Origin: Streptomyces sp. ISL-10
Lineage (GTDB): Bacteria; Actinomycetota; Actinomycetes; Streptomycetales; Streptomycetaceae
Reading direction: 5' to 3'
Assembly (NCBI RefSeq): GCF_018614575.1
Contig: NZ_JAGGOJ010000048.1
Location: forward strand, 1 to 64,000
DNA length: 64,000 bases
Notes under the pieces: generated by a model
What the model was told of the DNA's origin: nothing
The model's input: only the letters and a program-made list of their open reading frames with translations
The model's database searches: none
Translations under genes and position numbers: made by a program
In this document: positions 60,028 through 64,000 of the stretch, one piece after another
Layout of the letters: each line of letters begins with the position of its first letter
Position numbering within the stretch: position 1 is the stretch's first letter

Positions 60028-61161
60028 TCAGGGCGAGAACACCGCCAGCCCGACCAGCAGAGCGGTGGCGAAGGCAAGCGCCCCCGCCACCAGGACGGTC
60101 ACCCGGGGGCGGCGTCTGGCGAGCGTCCGCAGGGCGGGGCGTGCGCCGGACGCCGGGACGGCTCCGGGCAGCATGTAGGTGGTGGCGGGGCCGGGTGCGG
60201 AGCCGATCGGACCGGTGGCGGCAGCCGCGGCGGATCGCGGTGTCGGCGGGGGTGTGGGCACGCGTTGCGGTGTCGGCGTGGGTGTCGGCACGGGTTGCGG
60301 TGTCGGCATGGGCCGGGAGCGTCCCTGCCAGGCGTCGGAGGCGAACCATGCGGCGACCTCGTCCGCGGTCGGCCGGTCCTCCGGCTGCTTCGCCAGCATG
60401 ACGAGCAGATAGTTCTGGAACGCGGGCGAGAGCCCGACGCCGAGCTGAAGCGGCGGGACCGGCGCGGCGTCGATGTGCTGGTAGAGCGTGGCTGTCGGGG
60501 TGTCGGCCTGGAACGGTGGTCGCCCGGTGAGGAGTTGGTACAGCACGCAGCCGAGCGAGTACACGTCCGAGGCGGGCCCTGCGGTGCGGCCCAGCGCCCG
60601 TTCAGGTGCCAGATAAAGGCTCGTGCCGACGATCTGGCCCGTGCCGGTGAGCGCGGCCGAAGGATCGTCGACGAAGCGTGCGATCCCGAAGTCGCCGATT
60701 TTGACGGCTCCTTCGCTGTCCGCGAGCAGATTTCCCGGCTTGATGTCCCGGTGGACGATCCCCTGCCGGTGTGCCGACACGAGCCCGGCGGCCGCCTGGG
60801 CCGCCACCGCCGCGACGCGCTCCGGCGACAGGGGTCCGTCGGTGGCGAGTTCCTCGGCCAGGCTCCTGCCCTCGACCAGTTCCATCACCAGGTAGAAGCG
60901 GCCGTCCCACGTCCCGAAGTCGAACACCGCGACGACGCCCGGGTGGTTCAGCCGCGCCGCGGTCTGCGCCTCCATGCGGAACCGGGCCGCCGCCTGTGGG
61001 TCGGCGTTCTGCCCGAGGAGCAACTTGACGGCCACGGGCCGGCCGAGCACCTCGTCGGAACCCCGCCAGACCTCCCCCATGCCGCCCTGCCCGATGCGGG
61101 CATCCAACCGGTATCGATCAGCCACCAGCACCTGCTGCACCCAACCTCGTTCCGGATCCAT
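60028..61161 (-). CDS. Membrane-anchored Ser/Thr protein kinase (Hanks type)
   Basis: 377 residues. Kinase domain 15-275 with the glycine loop IGQGGMGEVWRG, Lys46 in PVAVKLLLG, catalytic HRDIKPGN (D139), DFGIA (157-161) and LAPERA. A Thr/Pro-rich linker (PTPTPTPQRVPTPPPTPR) and one transmembrane helix (VTVLVAGALAFATALLVGL) end the protein, but there is no extracellular sensor (no PASTA). A signalling kinase whose input is probably a partner; target unknown. Confidence 0.9.
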   Translation of the reverse strand: MDPERGWVQQVLVADRYRLDARIGQGGMGEVWRGSDEVLGRPVAVKLLLGQNADPQAAARFRMEAQTAARLNHPGVVAVFDFGTWDGRFYLVMELVEGRSLAEELATDGPLSPERVAAVAAQAAAGLVSAHRQGIVHRDIKPGNLLADSEGAVKIGDFGIARFVDDPSAALTGTGQIVGTSLYLAPERALGRTAGPASDVYSLGCVLYQLLTGRPPFQADTPTATLYQHIDAAPVPPLQLGVGLSPAFQNYLLVMLAKQPEDRPTADEVAAWFASDAWQGRSRPMPTPQPVPTPTPTPQRVPTPPPTPRSAAAAATGPIGSAPGPATTYMLPGAVPASGARPALRTLARRRPRVTVLVAGALAFATALLVGLAVFSP

Positions 61162-61560
61162 CGCGAGCCGCCCGCGGCCTCCGCAAGGAGAAAAGGTGAA
61201 GGAGTCGGGGCGACCGTAAGCCTAGCCAGCCCGAGGCGATGCCTCGGACGCCTGTCCACCACGACCGCTTGCGATGGCTGGGTCCACGCACACAAGAACG
61301 CGTCTCCCCGGCGCAGCCGGGGAGTTGGACGATGAGCATGCGCACCGCCCGTGCGTCGCCTGCCGGTTGGCACTTCTTCGAGCCGCCTGCGCCGTGCGGT
61401 ACGGCTTCCGTGGCACCAAGTGGAGTGTCACTTACCGCAGTTCTCCACGGATCGTTCACGCTGCCCGCTAGGGTTCTCCGCACATGGTGTGACGCACCGC
61501 ACAAGTCACGCTACGGCTGCCGGGGTGCGTCCCGGCGCGGCTGTGCATCTGGGGGGCCAC
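61162..61560. other. Intergenic region between kinase and TerD-nuclease genes
   Basis: About 400 bp with no credible gene; several short ORFs show no coding character. A TAGGGT hexamer near 61468 could be a -10 for the downstream gene. Diverging promoters for both neighbours are expected here. Confidence 0.55.
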
Positions 61561-63654
61561 GTGCACAAGATGGTCAAAGGCGCCAACATCGGCTTGGCGG
61601 CGCTGAGCGAGGATGTCGGCTCCGTCATGGTGAGCCTCGGCTGGAGCAGCGCGACGGGGGAGGGCGACGCGGACGTCTCCGTGCTCCTGCTGGACGGCAG
61701 GGGCAAAGTACGCAGCGACGCCGATTTCTGCTTCTACAACAACCCGGTCGCCGGTGACGGGAGTGTGCAGCTCCTGGGCAAGACACCCACCGCCGACGGT
61801 GACGAGGACCGGATCAGCTTCGACCTGGACGCGGTACCTCCGGCCGTCGATCGGGTCGTCATAGCGGCGAGCCGGTACGGCGGAGCCCGATTCGGGGATC
61901 TGAACGGCCTCGCTCTCACTCTCGCCGACCGTTCCGGCGAGCGCCTCGTCGAGTTCTCCGTCGAAGACGCGGGTGCGGTGAGCGCCTTCATCTTCGGCGA
62001 GCTCTACCGGCGCTCCGGGGAATGGAAGTTCCGGGCCGTCGGGCAGGGGTACGCATCCGGACTCGCGGCCCTGGCCACGGATTTCGGCGTGGACATCGAC
62101 GACGACGCCGCTGAGGAGGAGGTGCCCGGGGAGCCGGAGCCGGATCACCAGACTGCCGATTCCCCGATGCCGGCCGCCGTGTCGCCGACCGCTGTAGTGC
62201 CGGCCGCCGTGCTGCCCACCGTCACGGTGCCGGTCCAGTCAGCACCCGCGACCGAGCGGCGGGAAGACGCCACCGAGGCTCCGCAGACCGGAAGGAAGTC
62301 GCCGTCACGTCCGCGTACGGCCAAGAAGAAGGTCACCCTCCCCAAGGCCGCGCGGAAGTCCCTCGCCGAGAACGACTCCTGGAGAACGGCCAGGCTGTTC
62401 CCCGTTTCTGCGCTCAAGAGCGACCGCGAACGTGAAATGCGCGCCACATCGATCCTGCTCTCCGTCATGGCTCAGGTGCCGGAATTAGGCCGCCGTCTCA
62501 CTGCCGGGTTCGGGGCGCCGGCCGGGCGGATGGAGACCTTCACCGAGGTCTCGTTGCCGCACGGCGACTCCCCGAGACGTCCCGACGGCGTCGTCCGGGT
62601 CGAGCGGGCGGGAAAGCTGTGGACCGCACTGGTCGAGACGAAGACGAACGGCAACCCGCTCAAGCAGGAACAGGTGCAGGCGTACGTCGACATCGCCGCG
62701 CGGCGGGGCTACGAGTCCGTGATCACGCTGTCCAATGACGTCGCCCTCGAAGGCAGCCCCTTGGTGGACATCAGAATCGACGGCCGTCGCAAGCACAAGG
62801 TCGCCCTGTGGCACCTGTCCTGGGCAGAAGTGGCTCACCAGGCACAGATGTTGATCCGCCACGAAGGCGTCGGCAATGTCTCCCACGCATGGTTGCTCCA
62901 GGAGCTTCTGCACTACCTCCAGCACGAGAACTCCGGCTGCCACGGATTCCAGAACATGGGCCCGGCATGGGTTCCGGTACGCAACGGAATCGACGACGAG
63001 ACCCTGTGCCAGGGGGACCCACGCGCCCTGGACGTCATCGAGAGCTGGGAACGGCTCGTCAGACAGGTCTGCTTGCGGCTGGGCGGCGAACTCGGTCAGA
63101 AGGTTCTGCCCGTCCAGCGGACCAGGCGCGGTGCCGAACCCCGCGCCCGGCGCGCAGCGCTGGCCGACCGGCTCTGCTCGGAAGGACGTCTGCAGGCCGA
63201 ACTGCGCCTGGAGGACACACCAGGGATTCTTGCCATCACCGCCGATCTGCGCACCGGGAAACTGCGCACCTCCATCGAGGTCCCGGCACCCGAACAGGGT
63301 TACCCGCTCACCTGGGCGAAGCGACTGATTCGGCAACTGGCCGCCGCGCCCGCGGATCTGCACATCGAAACGCTCGTCGAGAACGAGGGGACCGGTCCGC
63401 GGGGCACACTGGAACGGCTGCGTCCCGAACCGGCCGACATCCTTCCGAAGGACGGCGCTCAGATCACGGGGTTCCGCCTGTCTCTCTTCAAGGGCATGGG
63501 CAGTGGCCGCGGCAATGCCGAGACCGGGTTCATCCGAAGCGTCGACGAGGCCGTGGACCGATTCCACGCAAACGTGGTGGCTCACCTGGACCGTCCGACC
63601 CCACGCCCTGCCCAGGGCCGCGAGCTGACAACCGAGCTGACAACCGCGAGCTGA
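61561..63654 (+). CDS. TerD-domain protein fused to a PD-(D/E)XK nuclease-like domain
   Basis: 697 residues from GTG 61561 (ATG 61570 is an alternative). Residues ~1-178 are a TerD domain (VKGANIGLAALSEDVGSVMV ... DFCFYNNPVAGDGSVQL ... RISFDLDAVPPAVDRVVIAA), the Ca-binding stress module of Ter proteins. An Ala/Pro linker (180-260) leads to a second, larger part with restriction-endonuclease-like landmarks: a helix Glu near 289-292, Asp in PDGVVRV (D342) and VETKTNG (E359-T-K361). About 300 more residues follow without known motifs. One in-frame TTA codon (62485-62487, Leu309) implies bldA dependence. Inferred: a DNA-processing stress effector. Confidence 0.78.
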   Translation: MHKMVKGANIGLAALSEDVGSVMVSLGWSSATGEGDADVSVLLLDGRGKVRSDADFCFYNNPVAGDGSVQLLGKTPTADGDEDRISFDLDAVPPAVDRVVIAASRYGGARFGDLNGLALTLADRSGERLVEFSVEDAGAVSAFIFGELYRRSGEWKFRAVGQGYASGLAALATDFGVDIDDDAAEEEVPGEPEPDHQTADSPMPAAVSPTAVVPAAVLPTVTVPVQSAPATERREDATEAPQTGRKSPSRPRTAKKKVTLPKAARKSLAENDSWRTARLFPVSALKSDREREMRATSILLSVMAQVPELGRRLTAGFGAPAGRMETFTEVSLPHGDSPRRPDGVVRVERAGKLWTALVETKTNGNPLKQEQVQAYVDIAARRGYESVITLSNDVALEGSPLVDIRIDGRRKHKVALWHLSWAEVAHQAQMLIRHEGVGNVSHAWLLQELLHYLQHENSGCHGFQNMGPAWVPVRNGIDDETLCQGDPRALDVIESWERLVRQVCLRLGGELGQKVLPVQRTRRGAEPRARRAALADRLCSEGRLQAELRLEDTPGILAITADLRTGKLRTSIEVPAPEQGYPLTWAKRLIRQLAAAPADLHIETLVENEGTGPRGTLERLRPEPADILPKDGAQITGFRLSLFKGMGSGRGNAETGFIRSVDEAVDRFHANVVAHLDRPTPRPAQGRELTTELTTAS

Positions 63655-63720
63655 CGACCGCGAGGGGCGGCCGGCCGCTCAGCGACCGTGCGGACGGGTG
63701 CCGTGACGGCCCGGACGGCC

Positions 63721-64000
63721 TCAGGAGCTGACGCGTACCAGCGCCAGCGTGATGTTGTCGGGGCCTCCCGCCTCGATGGCCGCCTTCCACAGCTCGAAGG
63801 CGGCCCGGCCGTCGTCGTGCACGCGCAGCAGGTCGTCGATCGTCCCGTCCGGCACCGGGTCGGTGAGCCCGTCGCTGCACACCAGATAGCGATCGCCCTC
63901 GGTCAGCGCGGATGCCGTGACATGGGGCGTGACGGCACGGAAGTCGGGAGTGCCGCCCAGTGTCTGTGTCACGACCGACGTGGTGCGCTGCCCGGGCTCC
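63721..64000 (-). CDS. PP2C-type Ser/Thr phosphatase (C-terminal part)
   Basis: Runs off the right edge; only the C-terminal ~93 residues are seen. ALTEGDRYLVCSDGLTDPVP and EAGGPDNITLALVRVSS are the final two motifs of PP2C phosphatases, including metal-binding aspartates. A typical partner for the Ser/Thr kinase nearby (60.0-61.2 kb), though not adjacent. Confidence 0.88.
   Translation of the reverse strand, partial: EPGQRTTSVVTQTLGGTPDFRAVTPHVTASALTEGDRYLVCSDGLTDPVPDGTIDDLLRVHDDGRAAFELWKAAIEAGGPDNITLALVRVSS

Noticed and set aside
1..64000. CRISPR arrays, tRNA or rRNA genes, integrase/transposase genes
   Set aside because: No regularly spaced repeat-spacer unit, cloverleaf-like motif or recombinase-family protein was recognised anywhere in the window.

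Overview
The window is about 72% GC, with almost every real gene using G or C at third codon positions. It carries the gene families and order of a Streptomyces chromosome core: branched-chain keto acid dehydrogenase, GntR/MFS pair, acyl-CoA dehydrogenase, aspS, metG, SpoIIE-type phosphatase, TerD and TerF-like proteins. This is a linear-chromosome actinomycete, most probably Streptomyces. I recall a similar order around bkd, the acyl-CoA dehydrogenase, aspS and metG in S. coelicolor, but I could not align anything here.

Layout. 1-2.6 kb: the 3' end of a Pro/Thr-rich surface-type protein, an APH-family kinase, and two decayed genes, one clearly a DevR/NarL-type response regulator with several frameshifts. 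2.9-8.6 kb: bkdA-bkdB-bkdC (E1alpha, E1beta, E2), then a GntR regulator translationally coupled to an MFS transporter. 8.7-10.5 kb: a maleylpyruvate isomerase-type mycothiol enzyme and a nitrilase-family amidohydrolase. 10.5-18.6 kb: an accessory island with an LCAT-like lipase/acyltransferase, a divergent caspase-like protease/NTPase, a WD40 propeller protein in the same reading frame, a RES-domain toxin, a small Cys/Ser/Thr-rich ORF and an MbcA/ParS-type antitoxin. In my reading, rare TTA (bldA-dependent) codons occur in four genes of this island and, elsewhere in the window, only in the TerD-nuclease gene. 18.7-30.3 kb: LOR protein, HEAT-like protein, thioredoxin-NHL protein, M18 aminopeptidase, acyl-CoA dehydrogenase, SseB, pirin, AI-2E-type permease and a PAS-GAF-SpoIIE-kinase protein. 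30.5-38.4 kb: aspS and metG converging on two strong terminators, a TerF-like VWA protein, and a PhoX phosphatase behind a PHO box.

38.4-49.7 kb: APC permease, S4 protein, FUSC exporter, DUF2630, EEP phosphodiesterase, two gene remnants (a quinone oxidoreductase and a DrrB-like permease), a MerR-PP2C fusion, a universal stress protein, and a flavin pair (NADPH:FMN reductase plus luciferase-like monooxygenase) behind a palindrome. 49.8-57.4 kb: small membrane proteins, a FadH-type dienoyl-CoA reductase, a septum-formation lipoprotein, PadR, CorA and a phytase remnant. 57.4-64 kb: a zinc-starvation unit (Zur box, cysteine-free L32, CobW GTPase), a 79-bp tandem repeat, an ArsR sensor, a Ser/Thr kinase, a TerD domain fused to a PD-(D/E)XK nuclease-like domain, and the 3' end of a PP2C phosphatase.

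The most promising unit for new biology is the 10.5-18.6 kb island. A sensor (WD40), a switch (NTPase), a protease, a lipase and an NAD-attacking toxin with its antitoxin are arranged as in a bacterial conflict or abortive-infection locus, and TTA codons suggest it is tied to development. TerD-nuclease at the right end is a second candidate stress/DNA-processing factor.
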